Positions 31,425 through 42,859 of a stretch of DNA of 64,000 bases are shown here, piece by piece. The DNA lies in the NCBI GenBank assembly GCA_029168955.1, contig JAPDOI010001804.1:62001-126000 (forward strand). Direction: 5' to 3'. The notes beneath the pieces were generated by a model, which did no database searches, was not told where the DNA came from, and saw only the letters and a program-made list of their open reading frames with translations. Numbering within the stretch: position 1 is the first letter of the stretch; each line of letters starts with the position of its first letter. The translations under genes were made by a program, and so were the position numbers. Source of the stretch: Aplectana chamaeleonis (lineage: Eukaryota; Nematoda; Chromadorea; Rhabditida; Cosmocercidae).

Positions 31425-33570
31425 CAGCAGCTCCACTATAGCACAATGTACAAACTTCTCTCAAAATAGCTGGGGCTCAGTACGGAAAAAATCGTCGCAA
31501 AAACATTTTTTCGAGCGCATTATGAGTTTTTATTTTTTCTGCCGCCATTTATTAGCTTTATCAGCAGGAAACCTTAGTTGGAATTACGTTCTGTTTATTT
31601 GGAAACATGCCACTACCATGACTACATCTACCATGATCCCGCAACATCGACTTTCTTCAATTTTAACTTTTTTACCCGTCATGACCAAACCCACTTGATA
31701 TAGAGTTTAAATTTATATAGCAGGCTTCTAAATCACGTTCAAAGGAACCCTTTTGAGTGAATATCACCAGGGCAGTGACGGCGAAATAATATTCCCACTT
31801 GACCCTGCCGTGACTTCAGGCAGTTGTTTCTCATGACAGAAAGAGTTCCATGAGCGGATATTCTCGTGCAATGTTTACTTCATTTATAGCTTCACTATGA
31901 ACATGAAAATCGAAAATCGTGCTATTCGAGCTCTAGTGTCTTACCGGTGGGACACGGTATACGGTAACGCAATATAGCACGCGGTCCGCACGTGCAGCCA
32001 CCCAAAATTAGGCGTGGTCGTGAATGGGTTAAAAACGAAATTGTCATAGTCCCTTTTCATCCGTAGGAGACCGGAGGTGAGGCACAGCGAGAGGAGACGA
32101 GATGGAGCGAATGGCGACGCGCGTAGACGCGCGTGCGATGAGCGATGGGAATTTCGTTTTCATACAGTCTTAGTTTAGGCCGAGCACTTGTTTGGGAATA
32201 GCAGTTGATTGGGAGGCATAGACCCTTATGAGGGCGAGTTTGGGGCAGCGGCAAGAGGCGCCACTGTCACGCACACAGTCGAGTGATCGATCATCGCCCA
32301 GGGTCAACCAAACCTTCTATCAAAAGCCTCTACGATTCCGAATGGAAGTCGAATGTTTGGCTCATCCCTAGAGGATTGACATACGCCGAGAACTTTATCC
32401 TTTCTCTTTTTTTAGACTCAAAATAGATATGACGGTATAAAATAAGGAGTGCTTTAGAAAAGTCTCGTTTGTTCTCAACCTACGAACAGCTACGAAAAAA
32501 AAAACGAAAAACCCATTGACAATAGTTGTTTCCTTCCGAAATTTTCTCAAGCGACTTTTGGGAATGGAAAAGTCGATCGCCAGGAATCGCTCTGTTGACC
32601 CGTGATCTCTCGATCGAATGAAGTTCATCATTCTTTGAGATGATTTATGGGGAAGGAAAGTTCAACCGGTATTTGCGGAAAAGACATTCTCAACGTAATC
32701 ATCCAATATCATTTGTACTATATCACCTGTTGATCAGCTACTTATACGAAGGTTGGCAGCAAATTAAGCCAGTTGGCTGACGGAGGGCCGGCCTCTCTTA
32801 ACGGAATTTGAACTAACAATAAAACGTTGGTGACCCAAGAAACTCCCGACGTCCTCAGACCTTTTAATGGAAAACAAAAAAAATTGTTAGTGGTTTTAAG
32901 CGCTCACGAAGCCTTTAAAGGCACAGTCCAAGCTCAAGGACAAAATCTGAGATTCCCTCATAAATGTGACGTAGACCCACCCCATATAATACCTGCAAAG
33001 TGCGAGCTCTCAATTCCTCCGAATAAGCGAGATATAGGAGGAAGCCATCTTGGGGCGCCCACATCCGGGAGCCACTTTGGCACGCCTCTGTTACGATCTT
33101 TCGAGCTCAACAACGGCGAGATAAGCGATGGTTTCCGGTCAGTATCCCCGTTCTTCCCTTCATTCTCAACCACTCTCTTTGTTCAGGGAGACTCGCATAT
33201 ATCGGTTGTGAATGACTGAAGTTAGAAGCCTCGGACAACTCGCCCACCATGCTTTCGCAGCTCAGTTTTTGAGGGGCCATAACTCCGTTGTTAGGGGGTC
33301 TTTTACGAAGCCAGAGGCATCATTGGAATCAGTGTGGGACCGTTCTCAAGATAGGCAGAAATTCAGAAAAACGATTCTGAGGTTGGACTGTGCCTTTAAG
33401 TGAAGTTTCAGAGAGCCCACCGATCATATTTCGCTCTCTTGAAGATCTTTACGCTGACGTCTTGTAGCATGAATCAATTTTGGGGTTCGATTATTATTAT
33501 TCATGAGATCATGACCTTTTCTGCCTCGTCGACACATAATCTCTCAGATCTTTTCGCGCAATCCGTCTCT
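31425..33570. other. No gene recognised; possible LTR/PBS-like site at 32818-32850
   Basis: 31425-32815 holds only short unassigned frames. At 32818 there is AATAAAACG followed by TTGGTGACCCAAGAAA and CTCCCGACGTCC, reminiscent of the end of an LTR followed by the TGGTGACCCCGACG-type primer-binding region of some Gypsy/BEL elements. No gag follows; the 130-codon frame at 32827-33219 is unlike any gag I know. If real, this is a solo or heavily decayed remnant. Confidence 0.3.
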
Positions 33571-34481
33571 CTCAGAAAAGTGAGAACATATTGCATGTAG
33601 TATAAAAGGCCTGAATCAATATGCATGTAGTATAAATTGGCTAATGTATATTACTTGCGAATTATCTCGACCGATGTATAGATATATTGGACCCTTACTC
33701 GCAGGCCAAATGTCGCTTGTATCATACACCCGGCAGGATATATTACATGTAATAGGTTTTCAAGTGCTGAAAACATGGTGCTTGTAACATGTAATAAATT
33801 TGACAATTTTAACATAAGATACGAAAACAAAATACTTGTAATATATCTCCGTCCATGTAAGTTACATGTGAAATATCTCTACTCAAGTAAATTACATGCA
33901 GTATACGTGTAACATAATTCAAATATCCCCAGCAACTAAGGGCTTATGGTGAACACCTCTTCTAAACCTGCTCAGCATACGAGCCGCCACATACCTTAGC
34001 GGCGACCGAAGGTCCACTGGATTGTCATTCGACTGGGTGGTCACTCGCCCTGGTCGAGTCGTTGATCTCTCGCTCATCATGGTTCGTGCTAATCGTGAGG
34101 AGGATTAGAGAGATCGACATATAATAATTTTGAAGCAAGCTTAGACCCACTGCTTCATGTATGAAGCTGTGGGTTCCAAGCTCGCTGCTTCAATTATGGA
34201 GCAGCAATCTTTGGGCACCCGGGATGTCCAAGAGAGCTTAAAGGCTGTTGATTTGTACCTGAAGCAGCAACTTGGAACTTGCAGCTGCAACCCTGAAGCA
34301 TCGAGCTTCAACTTGCTGCTCTAATCAAGTTACATGAAATATAGGTGTATATTACATGTTATGTAAGTGTATGTTACACGTAATATAAATGTAGGTTAAA
34401 TTCAATATAAAGGCAGGCTACTTGAATGTCTCAAGTATCTTACACTTTATATGACATGTAACGTGTTTTCATTTTTCTGAG
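33571..34481. mobile_element. Foldback/TIR element with (AAGTTACATGTAATAT)-type ends, copy 1
   Basis: It starts CTCAGAAAAGTGAGAACATA and ends TGTTTTCATTTTTCTGAG. The inner flanks are dense in GTTACATGTAATATA-like words in both orientations (33590-33930, 34320-34460). The centre (33940-34320) has GAAGCAGCA / TGCTGCTTC words. It is the same family as 43772-44491, but more diverged at the tips. Confidence 0.65.
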
Positions 34482-34708
34482 CTTGATGTTATTGCAGAGT
34501 CATAGTATCTTATTGCCAATGCCTGACTCTCTCAACGTGATGGTGTTTAAAGGGTTCATTGTTTTTTGAGGCTGTGAGAAGGAGATAAATTTCGAATGTT
34601 CCCTGAATATTCATCAATCTTCGAAAGCTTCTGAAGAAGGTCCCTCTCTCTGGTGACTTTTTGGTGCATTGTCTCTTCGGACCTGCATCAATGAATCATT
34701 TATTGTCT
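34482..34708. other. Spacer, nothing recognised
   Basis: No motif or frame of note. Confidence 0.4.
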
Positions 34709-34900
34709 TTTCCGGAAGGAAATTCCGGTTCGCAATTACGGACAACCGCTGTTGCTTCCCGCAAGATGATGATAACCGTGCTGGGACAAAGGTTAGTCGT
34801 GCCGGGACCACGTGGCGCCAGTAGGATTATTATAGTGTTGTGTCCTGCAACAGCGGTGGTCTGCAGGTGCGGTCCGAAGTTTCACTCTGATAAAGACAAT
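34709..34900 (+). repeat. Dispersed foldback repeat of about 190 bp, copy 2
   Basis: It shares with 30048-30237 the ordered blocks AATTCCG, CGCTGTTGC, CGTGCTGGGACAAAG, GTGCTGCAACA-like and GATAA-GACA. Terminal pairing is weaker than in copy 1. Confidence 0.6.
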
Positions 34901-35954
34901 AGCTCGTTATTGTCGGCTTTGATGTGCGCTCGAGTTGGTAGTATGTCAACTGCTGGTCGCCCACGGTTTTCTCAAGTTTTGCGACAAATTTGCCGGTATG
35001 CGCTGATATATCGTAGGAGTTGAAACCAAAATGGAAGGATTTGTCTCACCTCCCAGCGCTAAATGGTTAGGATAATAAGTTGAAGAGGTCAGACATGAGG
35101 ATGTATGAACTCACTCTTTGTGTGGCTCTTCAGTAGGGTAAGGACACCTTACCAAGGAGTTTAGTGCAGGTATAACTTGAGAAGGAGCTATTTATTATCA
35201 TAGAGGTGAAAAAATTCGCATGCCAGAAAGTCGAGTCGATTTATCGAGAGAAGAAGAAGAAATTATTTCATTTGATTTGTAAGTGAAGCATTACCCACGA
35301 AAATTGGACACAAATGAGGAACAACGGGTTTCTGTTATGAGCTGAATGTTGACGAGTGACACCGCACTATGCCCGCTTGGTTGAAATAACAGAGCTAGCG
35401 GTAAGAAGGTTCTGATAGTGAAGCTATTAAACTTTTGCGGCATGTACTAGAACGCTTACTTCGTTGGAAGCATCAAAAACTAGCCAAAGTTATAGTATTT
35501 GAGCGATCAGTATGGGCAAGTTTGTATGGGCGGTGGGTGGGTGAAGAATGCAAAGCGGGGACTGCGAAATTTGTTTGATTCGATATGGCTCAAATTTCGT
35601 AGTTCTGACTCGTTTTTGACGCTTCCAACGGCCTGGGCGTTCTATTTGGAGCCATAAGAGCGAGCCCAGTAACGTCGTTATCTCAACAACTTTTTTGAGC
35701 GTGTCTCCTGCCTTTAAATATCTATAACCACTAGATAGTCTAAGTTTGTGTCTTACAAGGGAATGACCAGACCCGTTTGCCAGAGCTGATACATTCATGT
35801 TTTCCTGCTAGAATACCTTCAGTGTAGTCGTAAGAACACCCTACTATTTGCCCGAGTAGTAGTGGGGAAAAAAGTCATGAGTCATTTCTTGAAATGAGGT
35901 CGAAACGGCGAGGAATTGGCGAGTGCCATATCACCTATCCTTCAACACCACCAC
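34901..35954. other. No gene recognised
   Basis: Only short unassigned open frames (such as 35490-35798 minus); I see no domain motif or structured repeat. Confidence 0.4.
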
Positions 35955-36031
35955 CAAGCCCAATCAGCCGAATGGTCCAATGCGGCGAGCTACCATCCGG
36001 GAGGCTCCCGGGTTCGATCCCCTCCGCTTGC
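35955..36031 (+). tRNA. tRNA-like sequence, probably a pseudogene or tRNA-derived SINE head
   Basis: CAGCCGAATGGTCCAATGCGG resembles an A box and D arm, and GGTTCGATCCC is a near-consensus B box. The flanks CAAGCCC and CCGCTTG pair at 5 of 7 positions, like a decayed acceptor stem. CCGGGAGGCTCCCGG between them is self-complementary and crowds out a normal anticodon arm. I cannot assign an anticodon. Confidence 0.35.
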
Positions 36032-36639
36032 GCGATTTTTGCATTGACGTTTTTCGAGTCCAACAACTGTACGCGGCATTTTGTGGATAGCTTATCGACA
36101 CCAGCCCTCATAGGGAAGACGAACAAGCATACAGAAGAGCAACACACGGAAACGAATTTTCTAATAAAAAATCATTCCGTATGAGTGGATGTGGCTTGAG
36201 TTGTGTGGGCAACTTACTAGGAAACATGTTTTATTCTGTGACGATTTGAACCTCTTGCTTTGTGTCTTATTTAATTACCCCTGTTCTCACACGATTGTCG
36301 ATTTCACGTCAAGGTACGTCGATGACCATCCCGGTAAACTCGACAACCCGATCGCAGGGCTTTTCCCTATTGAAATCGGCAAGTGCGAAGAAGTTGGATG
36401 TTGTAATTATGTTAGTTTTATGTTTTGCTGCCTTTTTAATAGGAATGTCTTCTTTGCCCCCTTCCTCAAAAATTGTCATTGGTTTTAATTTTTCTTGCCG
36501 TGTACTCCATTTCAAGTGATTGCTGTCCTTTCCTATTAGGGGAATTGTCAATAAAATTTTATATGAACCCAGCTAACAACGTTCGTCTCAAAAAAACAGC
36601 ATGGCAAATTTTTTTGCTTTAAAGGGGTCGGTACCACAT
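36032..36639. other. No gene recognised
   Basis: Open frames overlap on both strands (36189-36519 plus, 36309-36551 minus), but none has a recognisable motif or a clear splice partner. Confidence 0.35.
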
Positions 36640-36990
36640 GATTCTCTGGATGGAAGTCTATGATTATATTATACTTACCGTAACCTACCGTAATCGCCTG
36701 AGACATTCTAAACGAACCTCATTCGTGTTCGGCACCTCCGGAAACCCCCCAGGCAAACTTTGGGAAATTTTTTTTCTGACCTCTGGGGCCCCATGGGGGG
36801 TATCAATCCATTTCTGGGGTTGCAGAGGTCAAGGAAAATTTTCCAGGCCAAACTTCGCCCAGGGGGGTAACCTGGGGCGTAGAACACGAATGTGAAGTCC
36901 CTTTGTTGTTTTTCTCAAAATTATGACAGTTTACGCTAGCTTGATGGTAATAATCCTACAGGGCTCTTCACTTTTCGGTTCATAGCTTTT
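36640..36990 (+). repeat. Dispersed satellite-like repeat, copy 3, with internal hairpin
   Basis: It carries TTACCGTAACCTACCGTAAT and GGGGCGTAGAACACGAATGTGA, as in the other copies. 36745-36790 (CCCCCAGGCAAACTTTGGGA, TCTGACCTCTGG) pairs with 36825-36872 (AGAGGTCAAGGAAAATTTTC, CCAAACTTCGCCCAGGGGG), giving a hairpin of about 45 bp. Confidence 0.6.
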
Positions 36991-37513
36991 TTCTTCACTA
37001 CTACTCGGGCAGCTAGATTGGGGTTTTTAGGATTACCCGTGAGGTTGTCGATCAGAAAAACATGGCTTTATGGGTAGTTCTCGCGGCCAGGTCTGGTCAT
37101 TCCCTGGTTAGATTGCTTTTTGATGCGATCCAAATTGACGTTAGGAAGAGTATGCCTTGGACATCCAAGTGCAAGAGAATTTTTTTGCATCTTGATTCTG
37201 CCTTCTAAATCTATCAATAAAGAACAATTTTGAGTGTTTGGAAATAAACAATTGGCCACTTTAGCTCGGTAGCACTTTGTGAATCATAGTTTGGGGATCT
37301 ATCAGTTTTGAAAATTTTGTTTCTATTGTGTAGAGCAGTAATGATTTTACAGAACTGTTTCTCGCAAGTTCGCGGCGGTAAACAACGTTTACTGCTCTAA
37401 AAGCCTTCTGAATCCAAAGGTTTGACTCGCACACGGAAAATAAGATATTGTATATAAAATGTCGCTTGAGCCTCACTATTGAATGTTTCCAAGTTGCTTA
37501 TGTACTTTCATAA
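36991..37513. other. No gene recognised
   Basis: Minus-strand frames at 37068-37259 and 37261-37476 are open and adjacent (the latter includes LARNSSVKSLLLYTIETKFS), but I recognise no family. They might be a decayed retroelement. Confidence 0.35.
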
Positions 37514-38641
37514 ATGATGGTATTGAAGGTGGACAACAAATACTCGGCGAATTCAAGTTCGCCGCGACGCAGCCGAGGACCTCGTCGAAAGCGCTTACTA
37601 ACAAAGGACGAAGACGATTCTCCGTCATGCAATGGATGCCACACACCTTCTAAACTTACTAAGGACGACACTGATACTGCCACATCTAATGACGGTGAAG
37701 ATTGTCCCAAGTTGATAGATATCAAGGATGAAAGTCCTCTGGAAGGAACCAATTCGATAGCAGTTAGTGATTTGTGAATTTCAACTTGAAGCGGCTTCTT
37801 ATAATTTGTGACATGTACTCTTTTAGGAGGCAACGTCGACTTCAGAAATTATTTGCGAGGTGGAAAGCGTTCTGGTACTCATCAACATTCAATCGTTATG
37901 AATGTTGTTTTTTTTTTCTAAAGAATCATAGTTCAGATCGATAGGGTGCTCTGCAAAATCGGTGCAGAAACGGAGGGTTGTACAGTAAAGGTTAGCGGTT
38001 TTGAACCACTCATGAATATTTCGTACTTACGAGAATTCGTTCCTTCAGGATGAAGCCATGCCTTCATGCTCAGAACCGGAAGAAGACAAATCTCCAATGG
38101 TACGAGTTCCCTTGTGATTTTGTAAACAAGATTTCAAGCGCTTTTCTATGATTTCTGGCTCTCTTGCATCATGTTTCGGAGCTTTTTCAATTATTTCTTT
38201 TCGGCACTGAACAGGAAGATTTCCCTACATTGTGGGAGAATCAGGCACAAGGGTTCTCATAGTAAACCGTGCTACGCAAAAATGACGTCACACTCTTTAA
38301 GAGTGTACCGTTTATTGATCATTAGCTCTTTTGTTTCGGAATATAAGCTTTGCACACATGAGCGCGCAAACAGTTTTCATCGTTTAGGCGGAGATGCCCC
38401 AAAGCAGAGCGGAAGTCGATTATGCAAATTCATGCTCTGTGAGTTCTGTGGAATCAGCAGTTCCACTGATGGAAGAAGATCGAGAAGAATTGGAGCCATC
38501 TGTGATGTATGCTTGTGATGAAAATGATGATGGAGAACAATCTGATCAGATGGGGCATGGATTACTACAGAACGGCACAGCGAAAATTGAAGAAGGGGAG
38601 GATGCTGAAAAGTTGGTGGAGCTGCAAGCAAATGCTAAGAG
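37514..38641 (+). CDS. Unidentified acidic, Ser-rich protein, five exons (partial)
   Basis: The exons I infer are 37514-37762, 37827-37874, 37937-37990, 38049-38099 and 38388-38641. All internal junctions are phase 0 with GT-AG ends, and the last exon ends in phase 2 (AAGAG|gtatgt). The first has a basic stretch (SSSPRRSRGPRRKRLLTKDE), a CNGC pair and many Asp/Ser. The last is strongly acidic (MEEDREELEPSVMYACDEND). Short introns and phase agreement make coding likely. I do not recognise the protein. It could be its own gene starting at one of the ATGs at 37514/37517, or part of the disordered C-terminal region of the usp-48-like gene upstream. No downstream exon is seen before the satellite. 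Confidence 0.5.
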
Positions 38642-39394
38642 GTATGTTGAACATCTTGCTCTTACCCTCTAATTCGGGTTGAGGTTTACTCGGGCCGATC
38701 GCGTGCGTGTGAGCTTGTATGCTGCGCCTCCTTCTCTTCACATTTTCGGCACGAGATGTTGGCAAGGCTAAATTTACTCGGACCCCCCCCCCTCCAAAAG
38801 CAAACTTTTGGCGATTGTTTCAGACCCTCTCCCTGCCACGTTATTTGTGTTTTTGTTGTAAAATTGAAAGAAGAGGAACAACTTGCTTTTTTGCTGATTT
38901 CGTTTATGTTGTTCGTTGCACATAGGTTTGGTACACAGGCTTATGTAAATAAGTAAATAAAATAAACTTACTCCAAAAGATGTATAATTTGAAGAAGAAC
39001 CATTTAAAAAATGAGATATTAACAGTGAATAAGATCACGGACGAGACTTTTCTTGAAGGAGTGCCTTGTTACATGAAGTTGCCTGCGTTGGTAAATATCT
39101 TAGCTATAGTAAAGGTTCTTATTATAGTGAAGACTCTCCCAGTGTTGAATATAAGACACATAGGTCTGGACGTGTGTCCAGAAATTGTTAATAATTTCGG
39201 GTAGAAAGGTAAGGTATGTGGTGGAAGAGAAGATAGGAGAAGATGAAGTGATTGTCAAAGGCCAAGAATACGAGATGTATTGAAGAAGTAAATGTGTTTA
39301 CCAATTAATATGAGTTCGTAAATTTATTTCGCAAGTCCAAGAAGAACAGGTCGCTTCAGATGTATGGACTGCTAGTTGAAAAGAACGTCATCTG
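38642..39394. other. Non-coding, contains a LINE/SINE 3'-end repeat
   Basis: 38896-38963 (plus) matches the reverse complement of 6811-6893 and ends in an ATAAGTAAATAAAATAAA tail. Otherwise nothing is recognised. Confidence 0.45.
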
Positions 39395-39616
39395 GGCTGG
39401 GATTCATGAACGCTAAACCGGGGGTCTCAGCAGGGTTTGGTTGCAAACGTTCGCAAATCAGCGATTCATCATCGCTAGGTTTGGTCAGGACTGGGCTACG
39501 CCTGGGTCCCATGTAACCACATGTCCGAGGTGGTGGTTTGGTTCGGTTTGGTCCCAGCTGGGGCAGCTAATCAAACCAAACCCTGCCAGGACCAAGTGCA
39601 TTCATGAATCCCAGCC
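39395..39616. mobile_element. 222-bp MITE with 16-bp perfect TIRs
   Basis: GGCTGGGATTCATGAA at 39395-39410 is the exact reverse complement of 39601-39616. The inside is GGTTTGGT / ACCAAACC-rich in both orientations (39418-39590), so the element can fold along most of its length. No clear target-site duplication. Confidence 0.85.
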
Positions 39617-39744
39617 GTAATCTGGTTACGTTGCGAATTTCATCCTCTGAAAACCACTTATACACGAAACACGCGACAAGGGTTCGATACCGCAAGGTGC
39701 TTAATTTTTGCTAGACGTTAGACCTCACATTTTTTTGCTAAGGG

Positions 39745-40312
39745 TCACGAAAGTAGGATGGTCGAGTCGATAGTGGTAGATTTATCCTATATACAAAGTT
39801 CACCGTCTAAGATGGACGCTGAAAGGCACTACACTGTTTAGCCCACACCTGCTGCAGGTGCGGTCGCGCTGTAAGTCTACATTTTTGGAAGGTATGAGTC
39901 AGGAGAATACGATATTCGAGTCGACCGTGGTTGATTTACTCCATATACAAACTTTGACGGCATCATAGGAACGCCGAAGACCGCTGCACTGCATGGGCTC
40001 ACACTTCTCTCAAGTGTGGTCCCGCCGGAGGTCCACAATTTCGAAATAGGAGTCACGAGAGTAGGATATCCGAGTTCAACGTAGTCGATTTACTTCGGTA
40101 TACTCTCTTTCACAGTTCAAAATGGATTCTGCACACTGCTACAGTATAAGGCCTCATTTTTTTCTCAGGTGTGGTCCCGCCGAAAAGGGGCATTTTTGAA
40201 ATTTAGGTGTCACGAGAATAGGATATTTGAGTCCATCGTGGTAGATTTACTCTAGATATATTTTTTACCGTCTCAGCGTAACGCTGAAGACCGCTACATG
40301 GTTAGCGGAACA
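39745..40312 (+). repeat. Tandem repeat, about 155-bp unit, roughly 3.7 copies
   Basis: GTCACGAGAGTAGGATAT + CGAGTC + GTGGTAGATTTACTC + ACCGTCT + ACGCTGAAGACCGCTAC + GGTGTGGTCCCGCCGG recurs starting near 39745, 39897, 40052 and 40207. Reverse-oriented or partial copies lie at 41395-41575 and 45035-45110. Confidence 0.75.
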
Positions 40313-40347
40313 ATGTAAAAATAAATGTAGTCCACAGCCAGCGGATT

Positions 40348-40391
40348 TAGGTGTGGACTTTTGTGCTCAAAACATCAAAAGTCCACACCTA
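40348..40391. repeat. Perfect hairpin, 16-bp stem
   Basis: AGGTGTGGACTTTTG (40349-40363) and CAAAAGTCCACACCT (40376-40390) are exact inverted repeats around a 12-base loop. Confidence 0.8.
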
Positions 40392-40549
40392 GTAATTTTT
40401 TTTCTGGAAGGCAACTCCTGGGGTCGGTTAGGGTTTCATTCTGAGGGTGACAAACCTAGTTTCTTAGTTTTGCGCAATCTCTGGGTAGCTCATTTGGAAC
40501 TTCAGTTACAGCTGTTTTAAAACCCTACCTTAGGTTTGTGGACTTACAG

Positions 40550-41354
40550 GGGAAGTGATTAGAGTGTCAAACGCATCTGCGAAAACGACTAGTACCGTTA
40601 GTATCTCTTGTGGCTCAATAGTAAAACGCCCTGAGCTGCAGGTTCGAACAAGTTACAAGCTTAAAAAGGTCGTTTTTGTGCTTTTTGTACCCTCCAAAAA
40701 GCGCATTAGTCGTCGGAAAATCCGGAAACGGACCTCATAAATGTGTTTAGCGCCCAAAACTCCCCCCCCCCTGAGCAAAATTTGGGTGAAGGCACATTTT
40801 CCATACTTTGTCCAGGCTGACAGCGTTTTGGACTTGTACGGATTCTCGGTTGGGCGTTTATTTATACCGATTAGAGGGCTGTGGAAGCGCTTTAGAAAAA
40901 TGTTCCAGATTTGACTTAAAATTCATCCAGGGTGGTTTTTGGGGGAGCTGATCACGAATGTGTGGTTTATTAGGCGATTTTCCAAAGTTCTCGGCCAATT
41001 TCGTTCGAAGCTTCCCAACCGGGGGAACTTTCGAGGGAAAAACGCCATTTTCGACATTTCCGGATTTCTACTATAGATATGTTTCAAAATCTCTACGATA
41101 GATATGTCTCAAAATCATTCTCTGAGGCTTATTTGGAGTGCTAATCACGAATCTAAATCCGAGAAAATTTTTCGAAACTCCAAAAAAAATGCCTGTTGGG
41201 TACCCTCGCCTTATCGCGAGGCTTGAAAAATGCTCATAACCTTTTTGAACCTGCAGTCCTGGCGGGATACTACACATTTTTACTATTGAGCCAGAAGAAA
41301 TACTAACGATACTAGACGTTTCCGCAGATGCGTTTGGCACTCTAAACACTTCCC
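40550..41354. mobile_element. Foldback element with about 130-bp TIRs and the satellite-like core
   Basis: Left 40550-40680 (GGGAAGTG, TAGAGTGTCAAACGCATCTG, GGCTCAATAGTAAAA, CTGCAGGTTCGAAC) is inverted at 41220-41354 with about 85-90% identity. The core (TACCCTCCAAAAAGCGCAT, GGAAACGGACCTCATAA, GCGCCCAAAACT and onward) is the same as in 27765-28560, but these TIRs are unrelated to those of that element. Confidence 0.8.
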
Positions 41355-42010
41355 TTGTTAGACGTTTTTTACTTGTTCCGCTGTCTATGTAGCTGTCTTC
41401 GGCGTTACACTGAGATAGTAAAACATTGTATCTAGGATAAATCGACCGCGCTGGACTCGAATAACCTACTCTCGTGACGCCTACATTTCAAAAATGAGGA
41501 CTTCCGGCGGGGCCGCAGTTGAGAAAAATGTGAGCCCATGCAATGAAGCGGTCTTCGGTGTTCCTATGATGGCGTGAAAGTTTGGGTGGCGGGCGTTCTG
41601 TCCCAGCTGGCAGGAGCCTGGGCGAGGTGCGAGAGTCTTTAACGAGGTGCTAACGATGGCGAGACGTCGTCGCCTCTCTTTACTCACCGCAATAATCTGC
41701 CAGTGAGACACCAAATGCTATCCACTGAAGAAATTGAAGAAATTATAACACTGTGCTATGTCAAATACAAACATTTATAATCAATATTCTGTAACATTCA
41801 TTGTGTTACAATGGTAGGAAATATAGGTTTGTTTTTTTTCAAATTTTCGAATGATTTGATAAACTCGAGGAAAGTGTTTCAAAAGGACGAACGAAGTTAT
41901 TTTCAAGTTCTAAAACACAATAGCCGAAATCAGTGGCTCAACCAAATAGGTCGTTTTTTCAGAAGTGAGTTTCTCTACTACAAACTGGGAAGAAACAAAC
42001 ATACCCTTAC

Positions 42011-42259
42011 GTGAACATTTTTCCCTCGTTTTCTGCACTGTATGCATCGGTAGATCTCATGAGCATATTTTTTGCTCTTGAGGTCGAATGCGTAGCACAG
42101 TCGAGAGTCTGGTAGCCTGTTTATCAGCACCAAATTCCTGCCATATTTGCTTACCTCCGAAATAGCGTAGTAGCGGGGAGGCGGTGGAGCTCGGGGTTCT
42201 TCATCATCGAGGGTGAGTAGCGAAGAAATGTTGAATGGGAGCAAAGAATGATTTTTCAC
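42011..42259 (-). CDS. Possible FLYWCH-like zinc-finger exon
   Basis: Read on the minus strand it is open for about 83 codons to a good donor (AATGTTCAC|gtaagg at 42010). The end reads YAFDLKSKKYAHEIYRCIQC RKRGKNVH, with the Y-x-C-x2-C and basic spacing seen in FLYWCH-type fingers of nematode and Mutator-like proteins. Upstream is a Pro-rich turn (EEPRAPPPPRYYAISEV). The next exon is not found. It sits inside the large inverted repeat, so a transposon origin is plausible. This is inference from a weak motif. Confidence 0.3.
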
Positions 42260-42859
42260 TTCCTTATATACCTATTTGGCTAGTGACCCAAGTACACTAT
42301 TGTGCGTAACGGTTAAGAAGGCTCAGTGGTGTCATTCTTCTCTGTGATGGTAAAAGGCGTTTCGGTGTCCTCAGAACGCCTGTTTGCATCCGTTATTTTG
42401 CCATTCCTAGCTCTTTTTAAACCGCTTTTTCGACACCGAGAGCATAGAATTCTTCTCGTCTATCATTTCACGACGAACAGTCATTGAAAATGATCATCGT
42501 GAACGCTGCCTTCAAAGTACCGATGCAGGTTATCAGCTATGCGGAATCGATTATCGTTATTTTTAGATTGGTGATGTTTCCGCCTGTCGAATTTCATATT
42601 TTTGGTTCTTCGGAGGATTATTCCTGAAAGTTATGGTCATGCTCAAAAGTTGCACCGTAGTCGTTTTAGTCTGCTTATAAACAGGAAATCCAAGAAATTT
42701 AGACCTAGTCAGTATAATTTTTTATCGTAAGTCATGTAGTAGAAGGAACCGTTGTGCAAGGGGCAGATCATACGTTTGCTTTTACGCGAAATGATTCTGA
42801 CAAGGGAGGGTTGCACACATAAGATGGAGTTTCGAGATGTCACTTTAATGTTCTATGGG
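42260..42859. other. No gene recognised
   Basis: AT-rich sequence with no motif of note. Confidence 0.4.
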
